Part shown: piece after piece, positions 48,601 to 54,489 of the stretch
Numbering within the stretch: position 1 is the first letter of the stretch
Layout of the letters: every line of letters starts with the position of its first letter
Source of the DNA: Apoda limacodes
Taxonomy: Eukaryota; Arthropoda; Insecta; Lepidoptera; Limacodidae
DNA length: 64,000 bases
Assembly (NCBI GenBank): GCA_946406115.1
Contig: OX291547.1
Coordinates: 8,809,001-8,873,000 of the forward strand
Reading direction: 5' to 3'
Translations under genes and position numbers: made by a program
Notes under the pieces: model-generated
The model's input: the letters and a program-made list of their open reading frames with translations, nothing else
Told to the model about the DNA's origin: nothing
Databases searched by the model: none

Positions 48601-49855
48601 TTGAATTTTCTCCTCAAAATATGAAGGGAAAAATTCGTCAAATATAGGTGAACCCAATGAAGAAAGATTACTATTGTCGACTCTTTTGATATTAGGGGCT
48701 AATAAGTTAAATTTTTCTATTACCAAATCCTTATCCGGGTACAATACTGGAAAAAAGTTCACATTTTGAAAAATTTAAATTGAGACCAATAGGGCGAAAT
48801 TAAAAATAATTAATTAATATTTGTATATATATTTATAATGTACTAGCTGTCCCGGCGAACGTTGTTCCGCTGCCGTCCCTCTGTACCCGGCGAAAGTTGG
48901 TTTTTACCTATAGTGCCCGAGTCCGGCTCGCACTTGACATATCGAGATAAAAACTATGCTATCTTTTAAGTTTGATCAAATAACAGATATTTACGAAGTT
49001 TGATCAAAATCGGTTCAGTAGTTTAGGAGTCCATTGAGGACAAACATTGTGACACGAGATTTATATATATTAAGATTTATACCACACATGCAGTTGTGTG
49101 TATTTGTAAAATTGATGTACTGACCTTTATAAGTCACTAGGAGTTGTTTATACAAAAATATAAATATAAGATTTTTTTCAGTTTTTCGCCCCGGATTTTG
49201 TGTAATATTGTTAAAGCTGTCACTTTTCTGATCATCTTTTAAACCAAAACCGTATAAGATCAAAAACTGTCTCACATTTTTTCACCTTATTATCAGTATT
49301 TATTTATCAAACGTATTTTGAGTATTTATTCTTCATACACACTTGGGTTAAGAAACAGAAAGCTAATTTCTGTAATACTAACGTTGTGTATGTAAATGTA
49401 CTAAAAATCATTATACAATGTCATATAAATTACTAAATTATTCCATAAAGACGCCTTGAAACTTAATCTTTTAGTATGGGATTTAACGTTTTTACCGTTT
49501 TGTAGTCACATTTTTTTAGCTTTTGCTACAACTTAGAATCAATGCCCTAGATAACAAGCTATTCTAATTATTTAATCAACTTTCATTACAATAAAATGCA
49601 ATACACGCTTTAAAAATTACCCCAAGTGTTGAAACAATGGTTACAATAAATGAAAATCACTCATTTAGGTAATGAGTTTAATCTTTTAGGTGCTATAGTT
49701 CAGCCACAAAATTTGCACAAAAACGGCGTATTTACGCGATTTAGCCTTTACCGCAGTCTTAGAGTAGATGTGATATAGTAAGTTAAAATGCAACACATAC
49801 CATAAGTCATAGACACAACACAAATCCCAATAATGAGGAGCTTCTCGTACGCCAT
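23067..49855 (-). CDS. Gene 2: complete mini-exon gene for a small secreted protein
   Basis: Minus-strand join: 49855-49801, 37045-37024, 36202-36187, 33396-33358, 32756-32673, 30450-30367, 29577-29548, 28068-28039, [25986-25969 probable], 25880-25851, 23246-23067. Total 552 or 570 nt, giving 183 or 189 aa, with one open frame and a single stop. Order: signal peptide; basic VKFRKPTAKKTM; Pro-rich GAPIQSEVEAQPP; two related 28-residue units; three 10-residue units; 59-residue C-terminal domain ending KIGKLKW. From exon 3 onward every junction is phase 0, so exons can be gained or lost without frameshift. Intron 1 is 12.7 kb and full of transposons. Probably secreted. The domain is reminiscent of seroin-type silk proteins (recall, unverified); otherwise function unknown. 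Confidence 0.82.
23788..24057 (+). pseudogene. LINE ORF2 C-terminal fragment
   Basis: Reads WRTVRFHRNFLARVVELPAK, VFSKDYIMGFFKIEV, LKGRQ. This R-x-R-F-x-x-x-F-[LV]-x-R-x-V-E-L ... VF ... Y-x-M-G-x-F-K series is the usual C-terminal end of Jockey/R1-like LINE polyproteins. Short, plus strand, in the last intron of gene 2. Confidence 0.6.
24650..24680. repeat. (TA)n microsatellite
   Basis: About 15 TA units after 'aaaaagaca'. Confidence 0.95.
24806..25716. mobile_element. Element with short TIRs and repeated TTTCGGTG motifs
   Basis: Left end gataagactactgg (from about 24804) is mirrored by ccagtagtcttattc ending near 25718. Inside, TTTCGGT(G) or close variants occur about a dozen times: 24981, 24994, 25003, inverted at 25044, then 25067, 25107, 25146, 25429, 25442, 25465, 25486, 25508 and inverted at 25664. 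No coding capacity. Non-autonomous DNA element of unknown superfamily, with an unusual array of probable protein-binding repeats. Confidence 0.6.
25851..25880 (-). CDS. Gene 2 exon 9 (30 nt)
   Basis: Acceptor TTTTTATGTTTACAG, donor GAG|GTAAGT; DPKHVSIPDE in phase 0. Confidence 0.8.
25969..25986 (-). CDS. Gene 2 probable 18-nt exon
   Basis: Acceptor GTTTTTGTTTCAG is the same as those of exons 5 and 6; 18 nt give ENEWLS in phase 0 before donor GTATAC. The resulting intron to the next exon is only 88 nt. Reading past the donor meets a stop 9 codons later. Optional exon: the frame is intact with or without it. Confidence 0.45.
26225..26900 (+). repeat. Direct pair 'ccacagtat.acgggctgaat'
   Basis: 'cacagtataacgggctgaat' plus 'tgttgctattatttttttta' near 26265 recurs near 26710 as 'cacagtatgacgggctgaat' plus 'agttgctattattttttta'. 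Both continue with 'ttttc..cataa' and 'ttatataccct.tgtctat' tracts. About 450 bp apart; two copies of one dispersed repeat. Confidence 0.75.
27284..27408 (+). mobile_element. Helitron-like repeat (family A), fragment
   Basis: 'ccgtggaaataactgtaacc', 'gagcttaaacgaactgtagc', 'ttgctatagcaaacttcatt', 'cccgctggcaaaatttagta'. Confidence 0.6.
27497..27745 (-). mobile_element. Helitron-like repeat (family A), reverse copy
   Basis: Starts 'tactagctccttcccgcggt', 'ttcacccgccctaaatttgg', 'ttatcggtgtagga', ends 'cattataacattagtatgga'. CTAG terminus visible. Lies 90 bp from the previous copy in opposite orientation. Confidence 0.65.
28039..28068 (-). CDS. Gene 2 exon 8 (30 nt)
   Basis: Acceptor TTTCCTTTCTTACAG, donor GAG|GTATG; EPVTFTLTLE in phase 0. 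The acceptor and the initial GAACC are shared with the gene 3 exon at 63292-63266 (EPHFPGPEA). Confidence 0.8.
28440..28565 (+). repeat. Dispersed repeat, copy 2 ('tggcgccgcgaaacaaaa')
   Basis: See 3730-3850. 'caacgtcgagaca', 'tgatggcgccgcga', 'gactggctggacagcg', 'gccatatgtgacg'. Lies in the intron between exons 8 and 7 of gene 2. Confidence 0.5.
28685..28870 (+). repeat. Dispersed repeat 'cattgaatgcgctcaatgctgtcta'
   Basis: 'acaagcattatacgcattga' and 'atgcgctcaatgctgtcta', then 'ccaaaaatgaatgcgcta', match 63785-63885 in order. Rich in the word 'aatgcg'. The plus-strand frames 28731-29154 are products of this repeat. Confidence 0.6.
29340..29452. repeat. Minisatellite, about 29-bp unit, four copies
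   Basis: 'aataagtaatagtgccccgc' plus 'agtatcaa' in four slightly different copies, 29 bases 3' in gene sense... within 100-210 bp of exon 7 (29548), on its downstream side. Confidence 0.85.
29548..29577 (-). CDS. Gene 2 exon 7 (30 nt)
   Basis: Acceptor GATTTATTTCTTACAG, donor AAG|GTAAG; SLKNFTSSIK in phase 0. Confidence 0.78.
29790..30180 (+). mobile_element. Diverged family C-like repeat
   Basis: 'aaaggtatcgtaaaattc'-like head, 'ttctaaggaggtaaact', and 'tctcctaagcgggtgaaata' recall family C (11510, 12960), but the match is patchy. Confidence 0.35.
30367..30450 (-). CDS. Gene 2 exon 6 (84 nt, 28-residue unit, copy 2)
   Basis: Acceptor GTTTTTGTTTCAG, donor AAG|GTAAG. Starts TANDVQLLDGLQISGL and continues SANIEIPDKLLK. 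Same length and spacing of Leu, Gly-Leu and Ile-Pro as exon 5; the copies lie 2306 bp apart. Confidence 0.87.
30451..32460. other. Gene 2 intron between the duplicated exons
   Basis: The part next to exon 6 matches the intron next to exon 5 for about 90 bp. The rest is AT-rich with the poly-T tract at 30800. Minus-strand frames at 31246-31479 and 31940-32158 have no visible domain, and no further exon was found. Confidence 0.45.
30800..30819. repeat. Poly-T tract
   Basis: About 19 T in a row; may be the A-tail of a minus-strand retroposon, but nothing identifiable is attached. Confidence 0.8.
32458..32530 (+). repeat. 'accactaagg.....caaacaagc' retroposon module, fragment
   Basis: 'ataccactaaggaatcaaac', 'aagcacacggcccgcctgat', 'ggtaagcggtcaccgtggcc', after an A/T-rich stretch. 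A very common lepidopteran retroposon segment (recall); relatives at 41735 and 63918. Confidence 0.65.
32673..32756 (-). CDS. Gene 2 exon 5 (84 nt, 28-residue unit, copy 1)
   Basis: Acceptor TATTTTTGTTTCAG, donor GAG|GTAAG. Starts TQTYLQLPDDLPIPGL and continues RADVNIPEKSFE. Pattern shared with exon 6: T-x4-QL-x-D-x-L-x-I-x-GL-x-A-x3-IP-x-K. The first 90 bases of intron beyond the acceptor also match exon 6, showing duplication of exon plus flank. Confidence 0.87.
33358..33396 (-). CDS. Gene 2 exon 4 (39 nt, Pro-rich)
   Basis: Acceptor TTCTTTTCAG, donor GTAAG; GAPIQSEVEAQPP. Conserved with 6428-6390 of gene 1. Confidence 0.85.
33590..33745 (+). mobile_element. Helitron-like repeat (family A), copy
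   Basis: 'gttcccgcagacataactat', 'gtagcttgctatggcaaact', 'gacgcgggcggaaccgcggg', 'taaaaactcttg'. Confidence 0.55.
33945..34020 (+). repeat. RTE-type LINE 3' end fragment
   Basis: 'ggggagacctacgtccagca' and 'gtggaagtattccggctgta' resemble the 'ggcctatgtccagcagtgg' 3' ends of lepidopteran RTE elements (recall). Confidence 0.5.
34021..35164. other. Gene 2 intron 3, no gene seen
   Basis: 'actctttattcataaattca' at about 34020 looks like the reversed 3' end of a LINE. The rest is AT-rich with no exon pair. A minus-strand frame around 34830-34690 has no domain I recognise. Confidence 0.35.
35165..36125 (+). pseudogene. CR1/Jockey-like LINE, internally deleted, with intact 3' tail
   Basis: The frame 35202-35612 contains KYKHLRNRCKRLYRDAKRRH, and later GKILKFLKSLGVGK and DIERLNQRF: the linker between endonuclease and reverse transcriptase in such LINEs. 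The catalytic domain is absent. The 3' part ends 'ggttgcctggtagagattgc', 'agcaataaggccgc', 'ttggtgtacaataaagta', the typical 3' end of a lepidopteran LINE family (recall). Inserted in gene 2 intron 3, opposite to the gene; gene 1 lacks it, which helps explain the longer intron here. Confidence 0.75.
36187..36202 (-). CDS. Gene 2 exon 3 (16 nt microexon)
   Basis: Acceptor CTTTTCAG, exon AGCAAAGAAGACTATG, donor GTAAGG; T-A-K-K-T-M, ends phase 0. A LINE (35165-36125) is inserted just downstream in intron 3. Confidence 0.82.
37024..37045 (-). CDS. Gene 2 exon 2 (22 nt)
   Basis: Acceptor CATTTTTTGCAG, donor GTGAGTA. With the carried G it reads G-V-K-F-R-K-P and leaves AC. Basic start of the mature protein. 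Confidence 0.82.
37465..37565 (+). repeat. RTE-type LINE fragment
   Basis: 'acgtccccactgttggagca' and 'gggccatagtccacacgcgg', 'cagtgcagattgtggac' recall the RTE 3' region; similar words at 53000-53110. Confidence 0.45.
37566..38984. other. Gene 2 intron 1, no gene seen
   Basis: AT-rich; words such as 'ctacaacctacctaacagcgg' suggest minor repeats ('aacagcggat.a.aactgt' occurs twice near 37910 and 37990). Around 38560-38700 there is a LINE-like tract ('ggtggaaggtgcgtcaaa', 'ccgccaggtgaggag') without a readable frame. Confidence 0.35.
38985..39115 (-). repeat. 'gccaagtgcgag' repeat, reverse head
   Basis: 'aaggggggctcccatacaac', 'aaacgtgatttttttgccg', 'gtgcgcgagtccgactcgca', 'cttggccgattttttt' is the reverse of the head at 62590-62700. 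Confidence 0.8.
40049..41310 (+). pseudogene. Remains of a Myb/SANT-like (PIF/Harbinger-type accessory) gene
   Basis: Three plus-strand pieces in collinear order. (1) 40056-40106 reads MITSHQQYAKMEEFMKK before a GTAAGT-like donor. (2) After a TTTCAG near 40187 comes HDRFIQTKWSTLTS, then, one frame over, LNKELIRNLNSDGGTRESR with a stop. (3) After TTTTACAG near 41064 comes a degenerate piece, then QQYLVVEHWKTRNREAALCK and EELRLHKLTQLL with stop. W-x-x-L ... L-N-x-x-G is the Myb/SANT-like layout and the charged helix a typical C-terminal coiled coil. An in-frame stop and shifts show it is dead. An AATAAA lies at 41456-41461. Confidence 0.45.
41730..41885 (+). repeat. 'ctaaggtggcaaacaagc' retroposon module
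   Basis: 'tactactaaggtggcaaaca', 'agcttacggtccacctggtg', 'tgtagcctacggacgcttgg', 'gggtattactcgcgcgttcc'. Longest copy of this family here, shared with 63918-64000. Confidence 0.7.
42295..42540 (-). repeat. 'gccaagtgcgag' repeat, reverse copy
   Basis: Reverse order of the 62590 copy: 'tgggctcccatacaataaac', 'gataacggcaat', 'ttcacagaatatattcactt', 'ggggctcccatacaacaaac', ending 'cgcctcgcactgggccggtt'. It holds both internal 'ggctcccataca' sites. Confidence 0.8.
43400..44010 (-). pseudogene. R1/Jockey-like LINE reverse transcriptase, degenerate
   Basis: On the minus strand, around 44000-43910, SVLTPP-RFLLLINDMSIDTI is followed by HCYADDSAGYA, the A/YADD core region of non-LTR reverse transcriptases. 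Around 43666-43600, MEYCCHLWIGAPGYPLGP continues with VNSVQRR, the usual C-terminal 'MEYCSHLW' segment. Stops and shifts between. In gene 2 intron 1. Confidence 0.75.
44011..44684. other. Gene 2 intron 1, no gene identified
   Basis: Three overlapping plus-strand frames (43992-44809) have no recognisable domain. A run of moderately high GC (44510-44580) is noted without explanation. Confidence 0.35.
44687..45906 (-). mobile_element. pogo-type DNA transposon, deletion derivative, with TA duplication
   Basis: The left end ggggaaggtagggcagcttc continues with atacag from 44687. The right end is its inverse, ending ttcccc at 45906. TA dinucleotides flank both ends (44685-44686, 45907-45908), as expected of the Tc1/mariner-pogo superfamily. 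Extra copies of the end motif (gggcagattcatac and variants) lie at about 44895, 44920, 45494 and 45530 and may be transposase-binding sites. A truncated transposase is on the minus strand. Confidence 0.85.
45106..45434 (-). pseudogene. pogo-like transposase, N-terminus joined to C-terminus
   Basis: The N-terminal frame (45434-45285) starts MVETYKKKGTRSGDVDEEAM, then LKAIDEVLENN, like the psq/CENP-B-type DNA-binding start of pogo transposases. The C-terminal frame (45309-45106) reads ITSAYEKTGIWPFHKLIFND, then DNDFVPVQV, the standard pogo C-terminal end. The two meet out of frame near 45300. The whole DDE catalytic core is deleted, so the element cannot move itself. Confidence 0.75.
45909..47574. 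other. Gene 2 intron 1, no gene seen
   Basis: AT-rich, no exon pair. 'cacagactcgcatttggcca' near 46965 is a worn reverse head of the 62590 family. Frames at 46053-46276 have no domain. Confidence 0.4.
47580..47665 (-). repeat. tRNA-derived sequence with A and B boxes (SINE head or degenerate tRNA)
   Basis: On the minus strand: GTGCCTCGATAGCTTAATGG, TAGAGC, ... GGTTGCAGGTTCAAGTCC, TGGC. The A box (TAGCTTAATGG) and B box (GGTTCAAGTCC) are correctly spaced and the D arm pairs (GCTT/GAGC). The anticodon arm does not close cleanly, so a working tRNA is unlikely; a tRNA-derived SINE is more probable. Lies in gene 2 intron 1 on the same strand. Confidence 0.6.
47806..48780 (-). pseudogene. RLE-type non-LTR retrotransposon, C-terminal part
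   Basis: The minus frame 48762-48391 holds the reverse transcriptase thumb region (LGSPIFDEFF, IIRFCLFIPKFTYLVRCC). The frame 48278-47817 has DRARLLAVAELASGLWLQ, YRIATSLRLGTPCC, ASHRCQFC, and in the neighbouring frame SRDRNAGLYFAQRICIAIQR. The order is that of the C-terminal half of elements with a restriction-like endonuclease. The W-D-A/T-C-x-D segment is worn and frames shift. Related to but diverged from the element at 55085-57590. Confidence 0.75.
48841..49075 (-). mobile_element. Helitron-like repeat, reverse copy
   Basis: Starts 'actagctgtcccggcgaacg', 'ttgttccgctgccgtcc', then 'atcaaaatcggttcagtagt', 'ttaggagtccattgaggac', ends 'tatatattaagatt'. Typical lepidopteran layout with CTAG terminus. 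A related head lies at 62008-62040 ('actagctgactttgcagacg'). Confidence 0.7.
49556..49682 (+). repeat. Block shared with 61745-61900
   Basis: 'aattatttaatcaactttca', 'aaatgcaatacacgctttaa', 'aagtgttgaaacaatggt' and 'acaataaatgaaaat' match 61755-61895. Here it lies 120 bases inside intron 1 of gene 2; there, in the last intron of gene 3. Either a dispersed repeat or a relic of gene duplication. Confidence 0.65.
49801..49855 (-). CDS. Gene 2 exon 1: start codon and signal peptide
   Basis: ATG at 49855; MAYEKLLIIGICVVSMTY plus the first base of Gly; donor GTATGTG. Hydrophobic core LLIIGICVVSM; likely cleavage after TYG so that the mature protein would begin VKFRKP. The leader upstream shares a block with gene 1. 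A CAG 20 bases upstream of the ATG (49876-49878) could be an acceptor, but the leader matches gene 1 across it, so an intact leader is preferred. Confidence 0.87.
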
Positions 49856-49968
49856 CTTTCGACAATAATACTTTACTGCAAAATAAAAAAGGTAAGTTGT
49901 TTTACCGGAAGCGTTTGCATCTTACTGTATTCAAATTGAAAGAGGACATAGGGGAAAAAAAAACTTTG

Positions 49969-49974
49969 TATATA
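49969..49974 (-). promoter_or_regulatory. Possible TATA box of gene 2
   Basis: TATATA on the minus strand about 115 bases upstream of the ATG, 50-60 bases before the leader block shared with gene 1. Weak: AT-rich surroundings make chance likely. Confidence 0.25.
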
Positions 49975-50436
49975 CATGGAAGACATATTATGTGATTTTT
50001 TTAATTAAATCAAAAATAGATTGATATAGTTGAGAAAGTTTTATGTTATATACTAGTATAACTGTAATATTTAAATATACATTAACTTAATTTTACCGAA
50101 ATATTTATTTAGTATCTTTTACAATTTCTTGAGATAATATAATTCTAGAAATGTTATAAAGGTATCGTACTGTACCTTTAATACTCGTATAATGATGCCA
50201 AAATTATAATTTTAGTACTAATTACAATATTTATACATATATTTATATATATATCAAACGCATTCTAGATTCTAGATGACTAGTTATTTCGTAAGGTATC
50301 TGTTTCAGTTCTTATTATTTAAATCACTATCCATTTCCTACTAATATTCTTATAATATTTTTCTTACCCCAATCAACTTTTATGTTACTATTATTTTTGT
50401 TATTGTACGTTATACATTAGTAGTTTTCTTGCAGTG

Positions 50437-50543
50437 TAACAACTACTTTAAGTCTCCCCTATATACATTTTTCTAAGAACCAGTTATTTAAAAGCAGAAC
50501 AAACTGTAGATATATTGTAACTAATAATGTAGAGCGAGTTTAT
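50437..50543. promoter_or_regulatory. Upstream block shared by genes 2 and 1
   Basis: Counterpart of 17786-17892. The best-kept part (50478-50543) reads aaccagttatttaaaagcag, then aacaaactgtaga.atattgt, ..actaataat, gagcgagtttat. Confidence 0.5.
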
Positions 50544-51645
50544 AAGAATGTAGTTAGTCTTTACCCGTGGCGGCATCCTCGCAGAATTCGTTTATCGCCT
50601 TGGGTTTTATATTTACAATTTATTTCCATGTGATTTCTTAACGAATCGGTATAAAAAAAGTCAAAAATTCGAATAGGTTTCTAAGAACACTTTGGAATCG
50701 TCAAGTGATTAAATACAACTAGATTTACAAACTAATTACAATACTGTTTTATTGCGTACATCCAAAAGGTACTCTTTGTAAAATCACAAACGAAACATAA
50801 ATAGTGAATCAACTAATAATTTCATGTTTTGTACTGCAAAATTAAATAAACAAGATTTACAATGTAAATACTTTGATTTAAAAAAGAATTTTTTACCAAA
50901 AAAAATATAAAACCGACTTAATATCTTGACAAACTTAAACTACAAAATTAAAAATAACTTTTCTTATTAGTTCTAAGGAAAGAACATTAAATGATGAAAC
51001 ACAAAATTGCTAATATTTGGGTAGTATCAATATCTAATCTATTATTTTAGGAGTCGTTGCCAGCGGAAGAAAGTTTATAAGCCTACAGTAATTTTGATTT
51101 AAGTATAAGGTTCTCATGAAAATATATAGTAGTATTATTAGTATTATAGGGTATTTCTTTGTTGTTTAGCAAGATAGTACTGACTCCAAAAAAGTTTTTA
51201 TTTTTTTCAAGTTATCTAAGGATGGAATATACTCCATCGCTTGTATTCATATATTAAGTTTGTTTCTTTCTTTTTTTTTGCCTTGGCTGGCACCCTAGCC
51301 TTCGAGTTCTGTAATCTGTCCCGTGGACGGCGCAAAAGCCTCACGAAATTGGCCACACTTTAGAAAGAGACAAGGCGAACCTGTAATTCCTTTTCTCTTT
51401 CTATCAACATCCGCCAATTTGTTTGTTGATGTTTATTAAAACAATTTTGAAAGAGACAAGAGACACCACACTTTTACTTTGTCTCTGTCACACTTTTGCG
51501 ACCATTTTTTTTACATCTGGCTAGGAAATGCGCTGTCCACTTCTCTAAAAAAGACAAAGAATGCAATAAATATTTCGAAATATAGTGGTAAGCATATAAT
51601 AATTTTGCTTGGCTGAATGCAAGCTCGATTTATGTACGTTTGTCT
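50544..51645. other. Intergenic, no gene seen
   Basis: AT-rich intergenic DNA. The stretch 51270-51400 is more GC-balanced ('ggctggcaccctagccttcg', 'ctgtcccgtggacggcgc') and may be an old repeat; nothing coding recognised. Confidence 0.35.
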
Positions 51646-51654
51646 AAGGAATTA

Positions 51655-52240
51655 CGCTACGTTACGTACTAAGCTACGTTTTTTTCGACTCGCTTTAATA
51701 TACGAACGTTTATCAAACGCAACAAAGAGCTACGGTTTCATCGACTCACTTTGATATACGAACTTTTATCAAACGCAACCAAAGAGCTACGGTTTCATCG
51801 ACTCACTTTAATATACGAACTTTTATCAAACGCAACATAAGAGCTACGGTTTCATCGACTCACTTTGATATGTATACGAACTTTTATCAAACGCAACCAA
51901 AGAGCTACGGTTTCATCGACTCACTTTGACATACGAACTTTTATCATACGCAACCAAATAGCTACGGTTTCATCGACTCACTTTGATATGTATACGAACT
52001 TTTATCAAACGCAACCAAAGAGCTACGGTTTCATCGACTCACTTTGACATACGAACTTTTATCATACGCAACCAAATAGCTACGGTTTCATCGACTCACT
52101 TTGATATGTATACGAACTTTTACCAAACTCAACCAGAGCTTCGGTTTCATCGACTCACTTTGATATACGAGCGTTTATCAAACTAAACCGAAGAGCTACG
52201 TTCTCATCGACTCGCTTTGATATGCGAACGTTTATTTAAT
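51655..52240. repeat. Minisatellite, 57/61-bp units, about ten copies, with 118-bp higher-order period
   Basis: The unit starts agctacggtttcatcgactc and continues actttgatatacgaactttt and atcaaacgcaaccaaag. Copies near 51671, 51728, 51785, 51842, 51903, 51960, 52021, 52078, 52136 and 52193. A 4-bp insertion (tatg) makes some units 61 bp. A 61+57 pair (118 bp) is itself repeated identically at 51842 and 51960. Outer copies are the most diverged. The short frames read through it (with T-F-I-x-R-N-Q motifs) are not genes. Confidence 0.95.
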
Positions 52241-52980
52241 TTAGTTTTCTTCTTAAAATTAATTGACAAACTGTTTCTTGGGCTTTTATTGATGAGGCTA
52301 ATTCTATACGTTATGTATTGACAATAGTGCTAGCCCAGTTCGCTCATGTCCGCTTCGGTTACGCAGTTAGGTCTTCAACCTCTTCAAAGTTGAAAAACTT
52401 CTTTCGGAATCTGCAGTTGATACCGATCCTTACCAAATTAAAATGGGACCAATCCGCGTGTTAACCCATTCACAAACGTAAATATTGTTACACTCTTTTC
52501 TTAATCCGCAAAAATTTCGTGTATTTTATTTTTTTGTAACATACATACAAAAAAATAAAATAAAAAAAGAGAACATACAGACGAATTGAGAACATCCTTC
52601 TTTTTTGGAAATCGGTTTAAAAGGGTTCCTAGGCGATCAAAATTGACAAGCACGTAATTTTTTAACGCTTGGCAAGCAATTTTAACCGTTTAGGTTGACG
52701 TTCCTGATAAGTACGTGTCGATGGATGAGAGTTTATATTGCAATAAAAAATTGTCTCCATGCTTGACAAGGATACTTGAGGCCTTCCTAGACGATCGAAA
52801 ATGCTTGGCATTTCCGTAGTTTGACAAGCATTTATGATGATCTAGGAAGCCTTTAATGATTGTACTACATTTTATTTATGTTAACACTTTGTAATCCGTT
52901 TTCCAACATACACGGCGCGCGTTAGTACGTACGCAACTTAGCTATTGTCATTTGCCAAAGTCAGAAGCCTTATGGGCGGG
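52241..52980. other. Intergenic, no gene seen
   Basis: No domain or RNA recognised. A worn inverted pair ('aggcgatcaaaattgacaag' near 52633 and 'cttgacaaggatacttgagg' / 'gacgatcgaaaatgcttggc' near 52765-52810) suggests an old foldback element. Confidence 0.35.
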
Positions 52981-53115
52981 TTGGAAATCCTAAATGTCGA
53001 GTGGCCAGCTCAACAACGTCCACACTGGGCCATCGTAGATTGTGGCTTAAGCCTTCTTTCTCCATCGTCAGGCCTGTGCCCCTGTATGGGGGACAAACAA
53101 CGGTCGATACTTACT
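52981..53115 (+). repeat. RTE-type LINE 3' region fragment
   Basis: 'gtggccagctcaacaacgtc', 'cacactgggccatcgtagat', 'tgtggcttaagcc' and 'ggcctgtgcccctgtatggg' follow the RTE 3' order seen in Lepidoptera (recall). Confidence 0.5.
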
Positions 53116-53395
53116 TTAGAAAATCTTTTGTGGAGTTTTCATTATTCGAAAGTTATTGACACTGATACATCGACACCAATGGCTTAAATAATGTAATGGA
53201 TTGACTGACTAAATTATTCAAAAATAAAAAACAAGTTATTGTAATAAATATGTAATTTACATAAGTGTAATATTAACCAAAGATTCAAAACTGTTACGTA
53301 ATTACAATGATTTTTTTAACGTAAAAATGCACACCACAAGCGTACAATATTTTTCAGGAGGGAGAGGGGGGAGGGGTATTAGACAGTTTTACAAT

Positions 53396-53415
53396 AAGTA
53401 GGTAGGTAGGTAGGT
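53396..53415. repeat. (TAGG)n microsatellite
   Basis: Five 'gtag' units; it may mark the 3' end of the minus-strand LINE to its right. Confidence 0.85.
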
Positions 53416-53604
53416 TATTTATTTCTCATCGAAAATTACATTATGTCATTAAAATAATAATACATAACCAATTCACAAAAAGATCCTCAAGAATAAAAAT
53501 TAAAATCACAATGAAAAATAAAGGCTTAGAAATATTTTAAGATAAAACGTCAACGATTAAAAATAAACATATAAAAAGAATCAATATTCAGTCAAAGATT
53601 TAAA

Positions 53605-53795
53605 AATGTCATTATTAAAAACAAACATAAATAAAAATTAATAGTCAATAAAAATGTCAAAACAAAAACAAACATAAATAAAAATCAATCAAATCAATAA
53701 AAATGTCAAAACAAAAATAAACATAAATAAAAATCAATCACATCAATAAAAATGTCAAAACAAAAACAAACAAATATTAAAAATGTCAAACGTGG
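53605..53795. repeat. Tandem repeat, about 49-50 bp, 3-4 copies
   Basis: 'caataaaaatgtcaaaacaa', 'aaacaaacataaataaaaat', 'caatcaaat' at about 53645, 53694 and 53743, with a worn copy before. It probably belongs to the 3' untranslated part of the LINE at 53800-54480. Confidence 0.8.
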
Positions 53796-53799
53796 TCAC

Positions 53800-54480
53800 T
53801 GTATTCTTTGACAGAATACAGTGAATGAGTCAGTAAAAGCTCTTGTAGCTGGCGACCAAATTTTTAATCCGAGAGTTCGTTTTTTAGGTCGACGGGGAGG
53901 TGCTCATAATAAGCTGGGCCTATGACTCGCGGATTTTTATCCAGCAGTGCTAGTCGTCGTGGCACACGTTGTAGACGCCCTGTTTCACGAGTCACTCTGC
54001 CTGGAACACTGATGCGTTTATGTTGCGTCGAGTATACATTATAATATCAAACACATATTGAGAATAATGTGTCATTATACCATGTTTTTTAAATAGTTCT
54101 CTGCATGAATGGCGAGGTTTTACACCCGCCAGTGTGCGAAGAGCTCTCTTTTGTATAATGAACACTCGATTGGAGTCTGTCGAGTTGCCCCATAGAATAA
54201 TGCCATATGACAGAAGGGAGTGAAAGTAGGCAAAATATATTTGTAGTAGTGCAACGTCAGACACGGGTGGTTTCAGCTTTCGTAGTGCAAATACTGCACT
54301 ACTCAGCTTTTCACACAACGTTGACACATGGTGTTTCCAGTTTAGTCTAGTGTCTATGGTAAACCCAAGAAATCTACAGGACTCGCATTGTGGCATCGGA
54401 CTCTGTACTTGTGGAGTTAAAGTGGGTTTCCTGTCGAGAATATCATAACATTGGACTTTGTGACATTGAGGATGAGGCCG
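53800..54480 (-). pseudogene. Jockey/CR1-like LINE, C-terminal end (minus)
   Basis: The frame 54396-53992 reads SCRFLGFTIDTRLNWKHHV, LCEKLSSAVFALRKLK, YFAYFHSLLSYGIILWGNS, IIQKRALRTLAGVKPRHSCR and ELFKKHGIMT. This is the conserved region after the reverse transcriptase core in Jockey/CR1-like LINEs. Upstream catalytic motifs are absent: 5'-truncated. It abuts a plus-strand relative at 54490. Confidence 0.85.
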
Positions 54481-54489
54481 TTTGTCGAG

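Noticed and set aside
49861..49878. Intron in the 5' leader of gene 2
   Set aside because: A CAG is present, but the only nearby donor would give an intron of about 40 nt, and the leader aligns without a gap of that kind to gene 1.
51865..52186. Two overlapping open frames with repeated T-F-I-x-R-N-Q motif
   Set aside because: They arise from the 57/61-bp minisatellite; the frame is lost where the unit length changes.
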